Counted from the stretch's first letter, positions 16,804 to 26,636 are shown. The stretch: DNA of 64,000 bases from Demequina sp. NBRC 110053 (GCF_002090095.1 NZ_BBRJ01000002.1:1854789-1918788); one strand, 5' to 3'. Program-made: numbers and translations. Notes: generated by a model from the letters alone, not told the origin.

Positions 16804-18858
16804 ATGAGGGGCGAGGGACACGCGGCGCGACGCGCGCTGACGAGTCCCTCGCCTCTCACCACGTATGCGGCCGCAGTCGGCGTGGTCGGCGCGGCTGTGC
16901 TGGCCGCCGTCCTGGTCGCGACGGACTGGTCCGAGACGGCAGGGGCGATCTCCCTCGCGCCCACGCTCGTCCTCGTGGTCGGTGCGTTCGTGGGGGAGCT
17001 GCGCCCCATCACCTTCGTGCGCGGCGGCGTCGATTCGCGCACGCTGTCGACCTCGGCGCCGTTCATCCTCGCCCTCATCCCGATCGCCGGTCTCGCGGTC
17101 GCCATCGTGGTGCAGCTGCTCGCAAGCCTCATCGACGACGCCCGCCTGCGCCGCGCGCCCCTCAAGGTGGCGTTCAACTCCGGCCAGTACGTCCTCGCTG
17201 TGGGCGTCGCCGGGCTAACCTTCGCCGCGCTGGCGGGCGTCCCCGTCGCGGGACCACCGGTGGCGATCGTGCCCAGCGACCTCCCCGCGCTGCTGCTGGG
17301 CGGCGTCGCGATGATCGCCGCCAACTGGCTGCTCGTGGTGGTCGTCGCGTCGCTGTCGACCGGCGTGCCGTTCCGAACGCTCGTGAAGGACGACCTGCAC
17401 GTCTTCGTGGTCACCAACCTGGTGCTGCTGAGCGTGGGAGGGATCGCCGCCGAGGTGGCCTCTGACGGCGCGTGGACCCTGCTGCTGCTCGCGCCGCCCG
17501 TCGTCGCCGCGCACATCTTCGCCGCCACGGCCGCGCGCAACGCGTGGGAGGCGACCCACGACGGCCTGACGGGCCTCGCCAACCGCACCCTGCTGCACTT
17601 CGAGCTCGAGGCGGCGCTGTCGCCTGGCCGCCAGCGCGACTCGGACGACGTGGGCCTGGTGCTGATCGACCTCGACCATTTCAAGGACTTCAACGACACG
17701 CTCGGCCACCCTCTCGGGGACCGGATCCTGTGCCAGGTGGCCGAGAGGCTTGTCGCGGCGTCGCCTCCAGGAGCGACGGTTCATCGCCTGGGGGGCGACG
17801 AGTTCGCGGTCGTCATGCACGCCGGAGAGGCTCCGGTGAGGGCCGCGGCCGAGCGACTGATCGGCTCGTTCGAGCAGCCGATGGCCATCGGCAGGCTCGA
17901 GCTGGTGGTGCGCGCGAGCGCCGGCATCGCGGTCGCGCCCCAGCACGGTGTCAGCAGCGACGCGCTCATGAAGAACGCCGACATCGCGCTGTACCACGCG
18001 AAGGTCGAGCGTGACCGCATCAGCATGTTCGCGCCCGAGTTCGACGTCAACACCCTCGACCGGCTGCAGCTGCTGGCCGATCTGCGCGCGGCCGTCAACG
18101 TCGGCGAGCTGTCCGTCGTGTACCAGCCGCAGGTCGACCTGCGCTCCGGACGCGTCGTCGCTCTCGAGGCGCTGGTGCGCTGGAAGCACCACGAGCGGGG
18201 ACTGGTCGAGCCCGACGAATTCATCCCCCTGGCCGAGAACTCGGGCCTCATCTTCTCGCTGACGGAGTTCGTGCTCGACGCGGCTCTGCGCGATCTGCGC
18301 GGATGGCGCGAGGCCGGTCACGACGTGCGCGTGTCCGTGAACCTCTCCGCGCGCCACCTGTCCGACCTCGGGCTGCCGACCTCCGTCGCCCGGTTGATGA
18401 GCCGTCACGACATCCCTGCAGGCGCGCTCGTGCTCGAGGTCACCGAGACCGGCATCTTCACGGATCCCGTGCGCGCCGACCTCGTGCTGCGCGCGCTGCG
18501 CGCCAACGGCGTGGAGATCGCCATCGACGACTACGGCACCGGCAACGCGTCGCTGAGCTACCTGCGCAGCCTCAAGATCGACGAGCTCAAGGTCGACCGC
18601 TCGTTCGTGACGAACATCGGATCCGACGATCATGATCGGATCATCGTGCGGTCGACCATCGAGCTCGCCCTCGCGCTCGACCTGCGGGTCGTGGCCGAGG
18701 GAGTGGAGGACGCGCCCACCGCGGAGGCCCTTCAGGCGCTCGGGGGCGTGATCGCCCAGGGCTACCACCTGGGCGCCCCGGTCCCGGCTGGCCAGATCGC
18801 CGCTCGCCTGTCCGGGACGGCGCGGCAGCCCTCCGGGTCGCGGCTGGGACGCTCCTGA
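16804..18858 (+). CDS. Membrane-bound GGDEF-EAL protein (c-di-GMP turnover)
   Basis: A 684-residue protein with about six N-terminal helices (to about 230), a GGDEF domain (about 245-410) and an EAL domain (about 425-670). RLGGDEFAVV is intact, but no RxxD inhibitory site stands five residues before it. The EAL motifs are present: LEALVRWKHH, NLSARHL, EVTETGI, IDDYGTG, KVDRSF, AEGVED. Both cyclase and phosphodiesterase activities are therefore possible. I prefer the ATG at 16804; a GTG at 16780 would overlap the upstream peptide gene. The next gene starts 1 bp after its stop. Confidence 0.9.
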   Translation: MRGEGHAARRALTSPSPLTTYAAAVGVVGAAVLAAVLVATDWSETAGAISLAPTLVLVVGAFVGELRPITFVRGGVDSRTLSTSAPFILALIPIAGLAVAIVVQLLASLIDDARLRRAPLKVAFNSGQYVLAVGVAGLTFAALAGVPVAGPPVAIVPSDLPALLLGGVAMIAANWLLVVVVASLSTGVPFRTLVKDDLHVFVVTNLVLLSVGGIAAEVASDGAWTLLLLAPPVVAAHIFAATAARNAWEATHDGLTGLANRTLLHFELEAALSPGRQRDSDDVGLVLIDLDHFKDFNDTLGHPLGDRILCQVAERLVAASPPGATVHRLGGDEFAVVMHAGEAPVRAAAERLIGSFEQPMAIGRLELVVRASAGIAVAPQHGVSSDALMKNADIALYHAKVERDRISMFAPEFDVNTLDRLQLLADLRAAVNVGELSVVYQPQVDLRSGRVVALEALVRWKHHERGLVEPDEFIPLAENSGLIFSLTEFVLDAALRDLRGWREAGHDVRVSVNLSARHLSDLGLPTSVARLMSRHDIPAGALVLEVTETGIFTDPVRADLVLRALRANGVEIAIDDYGTGNASLSYLRSLKIDELKVDRSFVTNIGSDDHDRIIVRSTIELALALDLRVVAEGVEDAPTAEALQALGGVIAQGYHLGAPVPAGQIAARLSGTARQPSGSRLGRS

Positions 18859-18859
18859 C

Positions 18860-19423
18860 ATGCTGGTGCTCGCCGCCTGCGTGCTCGCCCTGGCGTCGCC
18901 GCTCATCGCAGGGCGGTGGCCGGCCGGTGTGGTCTTCGGGCGGTGGCGGTGGCCCGCGCTGATCTGGGCTGCGCTCGCGATCCAGATCATCATCATCGAG
19001 TTCGGCGGGCCTCGCGGCGTCGCGGAGACGCTGCACGTCGCGACGTACGTGCTCGCGCTCGCCTTCGTGTGGCTCAACCGGCACTCCCTGGGCCTCGTGG
19101 TGGTGGGCGCGGGCGCATTGCTCAACGGCGTCACGATCGCGCTCAACGGAGGCACGCTGCCCGCGAGCCCCGAGGCCGTTGCTGCCGCCGGGATCGACGC
19201 GGACCACGCGTTCGTGAACGCAGGCGTGATCGAGGATCCGGTGCTGCCGTGGCTCGGTGACGTGTTCGCGTGGCCCGAGCCGCTGCCGCTCGCCAACACC
19301 TTCAGCGCGGGCGACGTGCTGATCGTGGCCGGCGTGGCGATCGCCGCCTGGACCGGATCGCAGCGCATCGGCGCCCGTCGTGCGCGCTCCGCGAACTCGG
19401 CCGCGGATACCATCTCCCCGTGA
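18860..19423 (+). CDS. DUF5317 membrane protein
   Basis: A 187-residue protein with about five membrane helices and a conserved middle (GGTLPASPEA... ALNGG...) typical of DUF5317. It is translationally coupled to the GGDEF-EAL gene (1-bp gap) and overlaps the next gene by 4 bp. DUF5317 proteins are found beside c-di-GMP enzymes in other Actinobacteria, so a membrane sensor or partner role is inferred. Function is not known. Confidence 0.75.
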   Translation: MLVLAACVLALASPLIAGRWPAGVVFGRWRWPALIWAALAIQIIIIEFGGPRGVAETLHVATYVLALAFVWLNRHSLGLVVVGAGALLNGVTIALNGGTLPASPEAVAAAGIDADHAFVNAGVIEDPVLPWLGDVFAWPEPLPLANTFSAGDVLIVAGVAIAAWTGSQRIGARRARSANSAADTISP

Positions 19424-20394
19424 CGAGACCCTTGCGCTGGAGCGCGATCTCCCTGGCCGACGTCCACGCGTGGGCCGCGCTCACCGATCACCTCGCCGAG
19501 GTGGATCAGACAGACGAGATCTACGCGCCCGAGGACCTGCGAGAGGAGCTCGAGGCCCACGATGTCCAGCCCGAGCGCGACACGCTCGCGGTCTGGGACG
19601 GGGACGCGATGATCGCCTTCGGGCAGGTGTTCGTGTCGGAGAGTCTCGACGAGCGCGGCCGATCGCGATGCACGGTGCTGGGCGGCGTGCACGCGGACTG
19701 GCGCTCCCAAGGGATCGGCCGTGCGCTCATGGACCGGCTCGAGGCCCGCGCGGTCGAGGCGAGTGCGGAGCGCAACCCGGGCGCGCCCAGCTTCTTCCGC
19801 GCGAGCGGAGGGCGGACCGGATCGTCGGCGCAGCGCATGCTCGAGCGCCGCGGCTATGAGATCGTCCGGTACTTCAACGCGCTGGTCCGTCCCATCGAGC
19901 CCGGCGAGACGGTCGGTGGCGTGCTGCGCGGCGCGGCCGAGCCCCACGGTGTGGTGCTGCGGGCACCGACAGAGGACGACGAGGCCGCTGTGCGGGCCGC
20001 GCACGACCTCGCCTTCGTCGACCACTGGGGCAACATCGCGCCCAGCGCCGAGACCTGGCACGAGAGGTGGACCGCGCGGAGCGCGCGCCCCGTGGTGTCG
20101 ACCGTCGCCGTCTCGCCAGAGGGCGACGTGCTGGCCTACGCACTGTGCTCCGAGTGGGTGGAGCGCGAGCTCTATGTCGAGCTGGTCGGCACGGTGCCCG
20201 CGGCGCGCGGACGAGGCCTGGGCAGTGCGGTGCTGGCGCATTCCATCGCGGCTGCCGCGGCATCGGGCGACTACGACAAGGTCGAGCTCGACGTGGACTC
20301 CGAGTCCCTGACCGGCGCCGTGCGGCTGTACGAGCGGCTGAGTTTCGTGCTCAAGCACACGACCTCGACGATGTACCGCACGCCTGGCGCGTAG
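19420..20394 (+). CDS. Tandem-GNAT acetyltransferase
   Basis: A 324-residue protein with two GNAT domains. The acetyl-CoA loops are VHADWRSQGIGRAL (about 90) and VPAARGRGLGSAV (about 260). The two-domain plan is shared with mycothiol synthase MshD, but I see no decisive match, so the substrate is unknown. The GTG start overlaps the DUF5317 stop by 4 bp (GTGA), and a -10-like TACCAT (19408-19413) lies 6 nt upstream, so it may be expressed both from the operon and alone. Confidence 0.78.
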   Translation: MTRPLRWSAISLADVHAWAALTDHLAEVDQTDEIYAPEDLREELEAHDVQPERDTLAVWDGDAMIAFGQVFVSESLDERGRSRCTVLGGVHADWRSQGIGRALMDRLEARAVEASAERNPGAPSFFRASGGRTGSSAQRMLERRGYEIVRYFNALVRPIEPGETVGGVLRGAAEPHGVVLRAPTEDDEAAVRAAHDLAFVDHWGNIAPSAETWHERWTARSARPVVSTVAVSPEGDVLAYALCSEWVERELYVELVGTVPAARGRGLGSAVLAHSIAAAAASGDYDKVELDVDSESLTGAVRLYERLSFVLKHTTSTMYRTPGA

Positions 20395-20434
20395 CGCCAT
20401 CCTGGTCGCACAGGCGTGGTCGGTCGGGCACCCA

Positions 20435-20508
20435 TGGAGCGGGTGACGGGAATCGAACCCGCGTAATCAGTTTGGAAGACTGAGGCTCTACCATTGAGCT
20501 ACACCCGC
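20435..20508 (-). tRNA. tRNA-Gly (anticodon TCC)
   Basis: A full cloverleaf on the minus strand: 7-bp acceptor GCGGGTG/CACCCGC, anticodon loop CTTCCAA (TCC), T-arm CGGGTTCGAATCCCG, and an encoded CCA end (coordinates include it). Confidence 0.95.
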
Positions 20509-20586
20509 ACTGCCGCATGCGCGGCGCGTACTAGAGTAGCCGAGCCCGGCCATGGCGGGGTACAGCGCTCGCCGATGCGGGTGCGA

Positions 20587-20660
20587 CGGGGTGTAGCGCA
20601 GCTTGGTAGCGCATCTGCTTTGGGAGCAGAGGGTCGCAGGTTCAAATCCTGTCACCCCGA
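20587..20660 (+). tRNA. tRNA-Pro (anticodon TGG)
   Basis: Cloverleaf with acceptor CGGGGTG/CACCCCG and discriminator A, D-arm GCGCAGCTTGGTAGCGC, anticodon loop TTTGGGA (TGG), T-arm CAGGTTCAAATCCTG. CCA is not encoded, unlike the neighbouring tRNA-Gly. Confidence 0.95.
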
Positions 20661-20830
20661 CGTCGACCGGCGACGGCACGCAGCGGGATCGATCGCGCCG
20701 CGGCTCCCCGTCGACCTGATGCCGCTCGGAATGCGCACGGTGGCCCCCGCGGTTTCCCGGGGCGAGAGAACTCTTGCGGCGGTGCGGCCCTGACCGTCTC
20801 CGCCACCTTCCCACCTCGGAGGCACCTCGG

Positions 20831-22321
20831 ATGACGATCACGTCGATGCAGCCCACCCCGCCGAGCCCCGGCCGCGAGACGGACAGCACGCTCGCCGCCA
20901 GCGACGGCGCGCCGGCGACGTTCCGTTCCGCCAAGGAGGCCTTCCTCTCGGGCGCCACCGCTCCGCTCGCCTGGCGCAGGCAGCAGCTGGAGCAGGTGGT
21001 CACGATGCTGACCGAGAACGCGGACCTGATCCGCGACGCCGTGGTCGAGGACCTCGGCAAGCACCCCTCCGAGGCGCACCTCACGGAGGTGGCGTCCGTG
21101 GTGCGGGAGGCGCAGCACCTGCTCAAGCACCTCAAGCGCTGGACGAGGGATCGCCGCGTGAGGACCCCGCTCACCATCGGCACGGGACGCGGATGGATCC
21201 AGCGACAGCCGCTGGGGGCGGTCCTCGTCATCGGCGCGTGGAACTATCCCATCCACCTCAGCCTGATGCCGGTCATCGGCGCCCTCGCCGCCGGCAACGC
21301 CGTCGTGCTCAAGCCCAGCGAGGTCGCGCCGGCGAGCTCCCGGATGCTGGCCGAGCTGACGCCGCGCTATCTCGACACCAGCGCCGTGCACGTGGTCGAA
21401 GGCGGGGTGGACGAGACGACGGCGCTGCTCGACCAGCCCTGGGACCACGTCTTCTACACGGGCAACGGGAAGGTCGGCTCGATCGTCATGGAGGCCGCGG
21501 CCAAGCACCTGACTCCCGTCACCCTCGAGCTGGGCGGCAAGTCGCCTGCGTGGGTCGACGGCACCGCCTCCCTCGAGAAGGCGGCCCGCGCCATCGTGTG
21601 GGGCAAGTTCACGAACGCCGGCCAGACCTGCGTCGCACCCGACTACGTGCTCACGACCCGAGACGTGGCGGCCGAGCTCGCACAGAACCTGACAGCGGCC
21701 CTGGAGGACTCCTACGGCCCCGATCCGCGGCAGTCTCCCGACTACAGCCGCATCGTGAGCTCTCATCACGCCGAGCGGCTCGCGGGTCTGCTGGACTCCG
21801 GCACCGCGGGCCGCACCGTCACGGGCGGTGCTGTCGACGTCGATGCGCGCTACGTGGCGCCCACGATCCTCCTCGACGTCGACCCCGAGGCCGCGGTCAT
21901 GCAGGAGGAGATCTTCGGGCCCATCCTGCCCATCGTGATCGTGGACGACCTCGATGCTGGACTCGCGTTCATCAACGCGCGGCCCAAGCCCCTGTCGCTG
22001 TACGTGTTCACCGGGAGCCGGGTCGTCCGCGACGCCTTCTCGAAGCGCACCAGCTCCGGCAGCATGGTCTTCAACCACGTGGTCGTCCACCTGCTCGCCA
22101 GCGAGCTGCCCTTCGGCGGAGTCGGCGGCAGCGGCATGGGGAGCTACCACGGCGAGCACAGCATCCGGACGTTCAGCCACGAGCGCGCGGTGTTCCGCAA
22201 GGGACGGGCCTTCGACCCGACCAGACTCGTGCGCCCGCCCTTCAACGCCGCGAAGAGCAGATTTCTTGCGAGCGGCCCCGCGATGAGGCTGCTGGCCGGA
22301 TCCAAGCCCGCCGCGGACTGA
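20831..22321 (+). CDS. Aldehyde dehydrogenase (class 3-like)
   Basis: A 496-residue NAD(P)-dependent aldehyde dehydrogenase. The catalytic Cys is in FTNAGQTCVAPDYV (about 269) and the general-base Glu in TLELGGKSP (about 234); the cofactor segment is GAWNYPIHLSLMPVIGALAAGNA with VVLKPSE. The pattern fits class-3 enzymes acting on fatty or aromatic aldehydes. The C-terminal tail after FSHERAVFRK is longer than in the smallest class-3 enzymes. GGAGG lies 8 nt before the ATG. The gene stands alone; its substrate is not determined. Confidence 0.9.
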   Translation: MTITSMQPTPPSPGRETDSTLAASDGAPATFRSAKEAFLSGATAPLAWRRQQLEQVVTMLTENADLIRDAVVEDLGKHPSEAHLTEVASVVREAQHLLKHLKRWTRDRRVRTPLTIGTGRGWIQRQPLGAVLVIGAWNYPIHLSLMPVIGALAAGNAVVLKPSEVAPASSRMLAELTPRYLDTSAVHVVEGGVDETTALLDQPWDHVFYTGNGKVGSIVMEAAAKHLTPVTLELGGKSPAWVDGTASLEKAARAIVWGKFTNAGQTCVAPDYVLTTRDVAAELAQNLTAALEDSYGPDPRQSPDYSRIVSSHHAERLAGLLDSGTAGRTVTGGAVDVDARYVAPTILLDVDPEAAVMQEEIFGPILPIVIVDDLDAGLAFINARPKPLSLYVFTGSRVVRDAFSKRTSSGSMVFNHVVVHLLASELPFGGVGGSGMGSYHGEHSIRTFSHERAVFRKGRAFDPTRLVRPPFNAAKSRFLASGPAMRLLAGSKPAAD

Positions 22322-22385
22322 CCGCGATGCCGCGACGCCGCCGCGGGCGGGAAGCGAGACGCGAGTCGACTCGTTGTCCCCGGCG

Positions 22386-22892
22386 ATGACGACCCCGGCA
22401 CAGGCGTTCCGCGCGCCCATGCGCTCCCGCCGCGACGACATCGCCGACGACGGCGCGGCGGTCGAGCGCGCGCTTGCGCAGGATCTGTGCGGCATGGGAG
22501 GCGTCCTGACGGACGTGCCGAGGACGCTCGACGACGCGATCGACGCGACGGCTCGCGAGCACGACGACCGGGCGGCGCGCAGGCTGGAGCGGTTCGCGCT
22601 CGCGCCGGATGGCGCTCTCGTGTGGACGAGGGACGCGGATGGCGAGCTGTGGCTCGGCGCGCTCGACGGGCCGTGGCGCTACGACAGCGCAGACTCCGCG
22701 CTCGCGGTCGACCTCGTGCACGTGCGGCCCTGCCGCTGGCTCGGTGAGCCGGTGCCACCGGCGGCCGTGCCGGCGCCCGTCCACGTCGCCTTCGCGCGCG
22801 GCGGACTCAATTGGCAGGGAATCCGCCCCGGCCGCGCCGGCGAGCTGAGCGCTCAGCTGTGGCGCGAACGGACGTCGACGCGCGGCCTCTGA
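22386..22892 (+). CDS. Hypothetical protein
   Basis: A 168-residue protein I do not recognise. After a basic N-terminus it has a helical region (residues 20-70) and then a beta-rich part with W and P (LGALDGPWRYDSADSALAVD, then HVRPCRWLGEPVPPAAVPAP). There are no signal peptide or membrane segments. Start choice (ATG 22386) is uncertain since there is no ribosome site. It begins 65 bp after the aldehyde dehydrogenase stop. The codon bias matches its neighbours. Confidence 0.55.
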   Translation: MTTPAQAFRAPMRSRRDDIADDGAAVERALAQDLCGMGGVLTDVPRTLDDAIDATAREHDDRAARRLERFALAPDGALVWTRDADGELWLGALDGPWRYDSADSALAVDLVHVRPCRWLGEPVPPAAVPAPVHVAFARGGLNWQGIRPGRAGELSAQLWRERTSTRGL

Positions 22893-22961
22893 CGCGCTCC
22901 TCGCGACAACCTGCCCGCGCATCGGCCCTCCGATGAGCGCCCATCGCCGAGAGCGAACCGA

Positions 22962-22991
22962 TTGGGCGTGAGCCGATACCACGACTAGACT
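22962..22991 (+). promoter_or_regulatory. Promoter of tig
   Basis: TTGGGC (22962-22967) and TAGACT (22986-22991), 18 bp apart, fit a sigma-A-like promoter. A 13-bp direct repeat (ACAAGGCCTCCCG at 23024 and 23038) lies in the leader between this promoter and the GTG start. Confidence 0.6.
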
Positions 22992-23074
22992 TGTGGGGTT
23001 GCCCTGCATATCGGCATGCCCGCACAAGGCCTCCCGAACAAGGCCTCCCGCACCCCACTCACAGGAGTTCATCA

Positions 23075-24421
23075 GTGACCAGCGCCATCGAGAAGATCGA
23101 CGCCACGACCGTCAAGCTGACGGTCACCCTCACCGAGGAGGACATCAAGCCCTCCATGGATCACGCCTACCAGCACATCGGCGAGCAGGTGCAGATCCCC
23201 GGCTTCCGCAAGGGCAAGGTGCCGCCGAAGATCCTCGAGCAGCGCGTGGGCAAGGGCGCCGTCATCGAGCACGCCGTCAACGATGGCCTGCCCGGCTGGT
23301 ACTCCGCCGCGGTCGAGGAGCAGGAGATCCGTCCCTTCGGCCAGCCCGAGGTCGAGGTCGTGAAGATCCCCGGCTCCGAGGAGGGCTTCGAGGGCGTCGA
23401 GTTCACCGCGACGGTCGAGATCCGCCCCGACGTCGAGCTGCCCAAGCCCGAGGACATCACGGTCGAGGTCGAGCCCGTCGAGGTCTCGGACGAGGACGTC
23501 GAGGAGCGCCTGAACCAGCTGCGCGAGCGCTTCGGCTCCCTCAAGACCGTCGACCGCCCGGTCGCCGATGGCGACTACACGACCATCGACCTGTCCGCGA
23601 CGCTCGACGGCGCGGAGATCGACAACGTGCAGGGCACCTCGTACCAGGTGGGCGCCGGCAACATGCTCGAGGGCATGGACGATGCGCTGATCGGGCTGTC
23701 GGCGGACGAGGAGACCACGTTCGAGGCGCCGCTGGCTGCCGGCGACCACGCGGGCGAGACCGCTCAGATCACCGTCAAGGTCACCGCCGTCAAGGAGCGC
23801 GAGCTGCCCGAGGTGGACGACGACTTCGCCCAGCTCGCCTCCGAGTTCGACACTGTCGAGGAGCTCAAGGCCGACCTGCGCGAGCAGGCCGCCCGCATCA
23901 AGGCCAACAACCAGGCCGTCGAGGCCCGCGAGAAGCTCATCGACGCGCTCAAGGACGCAACGGACTTCGAACTTCCCAAGAAGGTCATCGAGAACGAGGT
24001 CCACTCGCACCTCGAGAACGAGAACCGCCTCGAGGATGACGAGCACCGCGCCGAGGTGACCGAGGAGGCGCACAACGCGCTGCGCGCCCAGATCCTCCTC
24101 GACCAGCTCGCCGACGACCTCGACATCGAGGTCGAGCAGAACGAGCTTCTCGACTACCTGCTGAACGCGTCGCGCCAGTACAACATGGACCCCAACACGT
24201 TCATCCAGCAGGTCGAGCAGGGCGGTCAGATCCCCGCGATCGTCGCCGAGGTCGCGCGCTCGAAGGCCACCGCCTTCGCGCTGCGCCGCGTCACCATCAA
24301 GGACACCGCCGGCAACGCGGTGGACCTGTCCGCGGTGATCGGCTCGATCGAGGACGAGAAGAAGGACGACGAGATCGACGAGGCGGCCGTCGCCGCCGCC
24401 GTCGAGAGCTCGACCAAGTAG
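23075..24421 (+). CDS. tig: Trigger factor
   Basis: A 448-residue ribosome-associated chaperone with peptidyl-prolyl isomerase activity. The ribosome-binding signature is GFRKGKVP (about 43-50), followed by the FKBP-like domain (about 160-245) and the helical chaperone domain ending in an acidic tail. The start is GTG with ribosome site AGGAG; an upstream ORF extension is ruled out because it would cross the promoter and leader. clpP1-clpP2-clpX follows downstream, a conserved order in many bacteria, with one DUF4190 gene inserted on the other strand. Confidence 0.96.
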   Translation: MTSAIEKIDATTVKLTVTLTEEDIKPSMDHAYQHIGEQVQIPGFRKGKVPPKILEQRVGKGAVIEHAVNDGLPGWYSAAVEEQEIRPFGQPEVEVVKIPGSEEGFEGVEFTATVEIRPDVELPKPEDITVEVEPVEVSDEDVEERLNQLRERFGSLKTVDRPVADGDYTTIDLSATLDGAEIDNVQGTSYQVGAGNMLEGMDDALIGLSADEETTFEAPLAAGDHAGETAQITVKVTAVKERELPEVDDDFAQLASEFDTVEELKADLREQAARIKANNQAVEAREKLIDALKDATDFELPKKVIENEVHSHLENENRLEDDEHRAEVTEEAHNALRAQILLDQLADDLDIEVEQNELLDYLLNASRQYNMDPNTFIQQVEQGGQIPAIVAEVARSKATAFALRRVTIKDTAGNAVDLSAVIGSIEDEKKDDEIDEAAVAAAVESSTK

Positions 24422-24434
24422 GTCCCAGAGGGCC

Positions 24435-24470
24435 TGAGGCCCCGTCTCCCTTGCGGGAGGGGGGGCCTCA
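24435..24470 (+). terminator. Terminator of tig
   Basis: TGAGGCCCC and a C-rich inner arm (CTCCC) pair with GGGAG and GGGGCCTCA around loop TTGC. No T-tract; likely shared with the convergent DUF4190 gene. Confidence 0.7.
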
Positions 24471-24507
24471 CGCCTGTCCGGCGCCGATGCGGTCGCCGGC
24501 TGGGGGG

Positions 24508-24963
24508 TCAGGGGCCGGTGAGGCTGCCGACGGCCTCCCAGGTCACCTCGCCGTCGGCGCACCAGTCGGCCGGGCTGTCGCCGGAGCACTCGGCGGCAAG
24601 CCAGCCGAAGAAGAACACCAGCACCAGGACCGCGAGCAGGCCGAGGGCGATGACGACGTAGCCGATGATCGTCCCCGCGAGGCTCACTCCGCGATTGTCG
24701 GCCTCGCCACGCCTCACCGCGCCGAGTCCCAGGTGTCCGAGCACGATGCCGCCGAGTGCCGTGACGCCAGCGGTGAGCGGGCCGAGGATCGACAGCACCA
24801 GCGCGGTGATGCCCATCCAGTTCTTCTCCGTGCCGGGTCGCGGCCCGGCCGGAGGGACGGCGTACTGGGGTGGCTGCGCGTACTGGGGCGGCTGCGCGTG
24901 CTGCGGCGGCTGCGCGTACTGCGGCTGTGGCGCCTCGTCGGCGCCTCCGGTTGGCGTGGTCAT
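24508..24963 (-). CDS. DUF4190 membrane protein
   Basis: A 151-residue protein with a Pro/Gln-rich N-terminus (repeats of PPQYAQ), then two membrane helices framing GGIVLGHLGLGAVRRGEA, the DUF4190 core, and an acidic Cys-containing tail. It is common in Actinobacteria and unassigned in function. The ATG at 24963 is chosen for its AAAGGA ribosome site; a GTG at 24996 would add 11 residues. It sits convergent to tig, interrupting the tig-clpP block. Confidence 0.8.
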   Translation of the reverse strand: MTTPTGGADEAPQPQYAQPPQHAQPPQYAQPPQYAVPPAGPRPGTEKNWMGITALVLSILGPLTAGVTALGGIVLGHLGLGAVRRGEADNRGVSLAGTIIGYVVIALGLLAVLVLVFFFGWLAAECSGDSPADWCADGEVTWEAVGSLTGP

Positions 24964-25232
24964 GATGTCCTTTGTCGAGTGAGTGCCATCGCTCACCGGC
25001 CACGGTACGAACGCGGCCTGGCGATGCGCATCGGCCGGACGCCCGATCCTGTCCCCGAGCCGCGGTCAGGGGTGACCCCGAGTGGCCCCTCGTGCTCGCG
25101 CGCGCGCTCGAGCCGCGTCCCGGCCGAGCGTCGAAGGCGTCCCAGCCCGCGCATCGGCGCTGCTGTTCACCCTGTAGCGAAAACGGGACTGAAACGGCAT
25201 GAAGCGTCAGCGCTCGCCGTTAGGTTTGACGC

Positions 25233-25874
25233 ATGACCACCCACGAGAGGAACGACGTGAGCGACACGATCACCGCCCGCGGCGAGGTCGGAGGGATGGG
25301 GCTCAGTGACTCCATCTTCAACCGCCTGCTGCGCGAGCGCATCATCTGGCTCGGCGACGAGGTGCGCGACGACAACGCGAATGCCATCTGCGCGCAGATG
25401 ATGCTGCTGGCCGCGGAGGACCCTGACAAGGACATCTACCTGTACATCAACAGCCCCGGCGGCTCCATCACCGCGGGCATGGCGATCTACGACACCATGC
25501 AGTACATCAAGCCCGACGTGGCGACCGTCGCGATGGGCATGGCTGCGTCGATGGGACAGTTCCTGCTGTCCTCTGGCCAGCAGGGCAAGCGCTTCGCGAC
25601 GCCCCACGCACGCGTCATGATGCACCAGCCCTCGGGCGGCATCTACGGCACGACCACGGACGTGCGCATCAACGCCGAGCTGATCATGCACATGAAGAAG
25701 ACGCTCGCGAAGCTGACCGCGGAGCAGACGGGCAAGTCGCTCGAGCAGGTCAACAAGGATGCGGACCGCGACCGCTGGTTCACCGCCGAGGAGGCCCTCG
25801 AGTACGGCTTCATCGACAAGGTCATCACCCACGCGGCCGAGGCGGGCGACGAGTCCCAGGGAGGCAAGGCATGA
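25233..25874 (+). CDS. clpP1: ATP-dependent Clp protease proteolytic subunit 1
   Basis: A 213-residue ClpP serine peptidase. The catalytic Ser is in [11 protein letters not shown], His in MMHQPSGGI, and Asp in the [10 protein letters not shown] region. Actinobacteria need both ClpP1 and ClpP2 for an active mixed barrel. TAGGTT at 25221-25226 lies 6 nt before the ATG, so the mRNA is probably leaderless. A GTG 24 bp downstream is a weaker alternative start. It overlaps clpP2 by 4 bp (ATGA). Confidence 0.95.
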   Translation: MTTHERNDVSDTITARGEVGGMGLSDSIFNRLLRERIIWLGDEVRDDNANAICAQMMLLAAEDPDKDIYLYINSPGGSITAGMAIYDTMQYIKPDVATVAMGMAASMGQFLLSSGQQGKRFATPHARVMMHQPSGGIYGTTTDVRINAELIMHMKKTLAKLTAEQTGKSLEQVNKDADRDRWFTAEEALEYGFIDKVITHAAEAGDESQGGKA

Positions 25875-26629
25875 GCGAGATCTACCAGGCCATGCAGGCC
25901 GCCGGTCGGACCGCTGGATTCGGGGGAGCAGCCCCCGCCGCCCCGTCGTCGCGCTACATCCTGCCCTCCTTCGAGGAGCGCACCGCCTACGGCTTCAAGC
26001 GCCAGGACCCCTACGCGAAGCTCTTCGAGGACCGCATCATCTTCCTGGGCGTGCAGATCGACGACGCCTCGGCGGACGACGTCATGGCGCAGCTGCTCGT
26101 GCTCGAGTCCCAGGATCCCGACCGCGACATCACGCTCTACATCAACAGCCCCGGCGGCTCGCAGACCGCGCTCACCGCGATCTACGACACCATGCAGTAC
26201 ATCAAGCCCGAGGTGCAGACCGTGTGCCTGGGTCAGGCGGCCTCGGCTGCCGCGGTGCTGCTCGCGGCCGGCTCGCCCGGCAAGCGCCTGGCGCTCCCGA
26301 ACGCCCGCGTGATGATCCATCAGCCGCGCATCGAGGGCGGCGCCCGCGCACAGGCCTCGGACATCGAGATCTACGCCGAGGAGATGGTGCGGATGCGCGA
26401 GTGGCTCGAGTTCACTCTCGCCAAGCACACCGGCCAGAGCCAGGAGCGCGTACGCGACGACATCGAGCGCGACCGCTTCCTGTCCGCGCAGGAGGCGAAG
26501 GACTACGGCCTCGTGGATCAGGTGCTCGAGTCCCGCAAGGGCGTCGACACCGTGGCGCCCGAGGACCGCGCCGCGGCCTCCGCGATCGCGCCGCGCAAGG
26601 AGACCAAGAAGAAGGACGACGACAAGTAG
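25871..26629 (+). CDS. clpP2: ATP-dependent Clp protease proteolytic subunit 2
   Basis: A 252-residue ClpP paralogue with catalytic residues in [11 protein letters not shown] (Ser), [10 protein letters not shown] (His) and a late Asp in [10 protein letters not shown]. It has a longer N-terminus than ClpP1 (about 30 extra residues, Ala/Gly-rich) and a Lys/Asp-rich tail ending in KKKDDDK, likely flexible. It is translationally coupled to clpP1. ClpP2 is expected to dock the ATPase ClpX, whose gene follows 356 bp downstream with its own promoter. Confidence 0.95.
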   Translation: MSEIYQAMQAAGRTAGFGGAAPAAPSSRYILPSFEERTAYGFKRQDPYAKLFEDRIIFLGVQIDDASADDVMAQLLVLESQDPDRDITLYINSPGGSQTALTAIYDTMQYIKPEVQTVCLGQAASAAAVLLAAGSPGKRLALPNARVMIHQPRIEGGARAQASDIEIYAEEMVRMREWLEFTLAKHTGQSQERVRDDIERDRFLSAQEAKDYGLVDQVLESRKGVDTVAPEDRAAASAIAPRKETKKKDDDK

Positions 26630-26636
26630 CCGACGA

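Noticed and set aside
17215..20400. Very long open frame antisense to the GGDEF-EAL/DUF5317/GNAT genes
   Set aside because: It has low-complexity Arg/His/Asp/Gly-rich translation, typical of antisense frames in high-GC DNA, and crosses three real genes.
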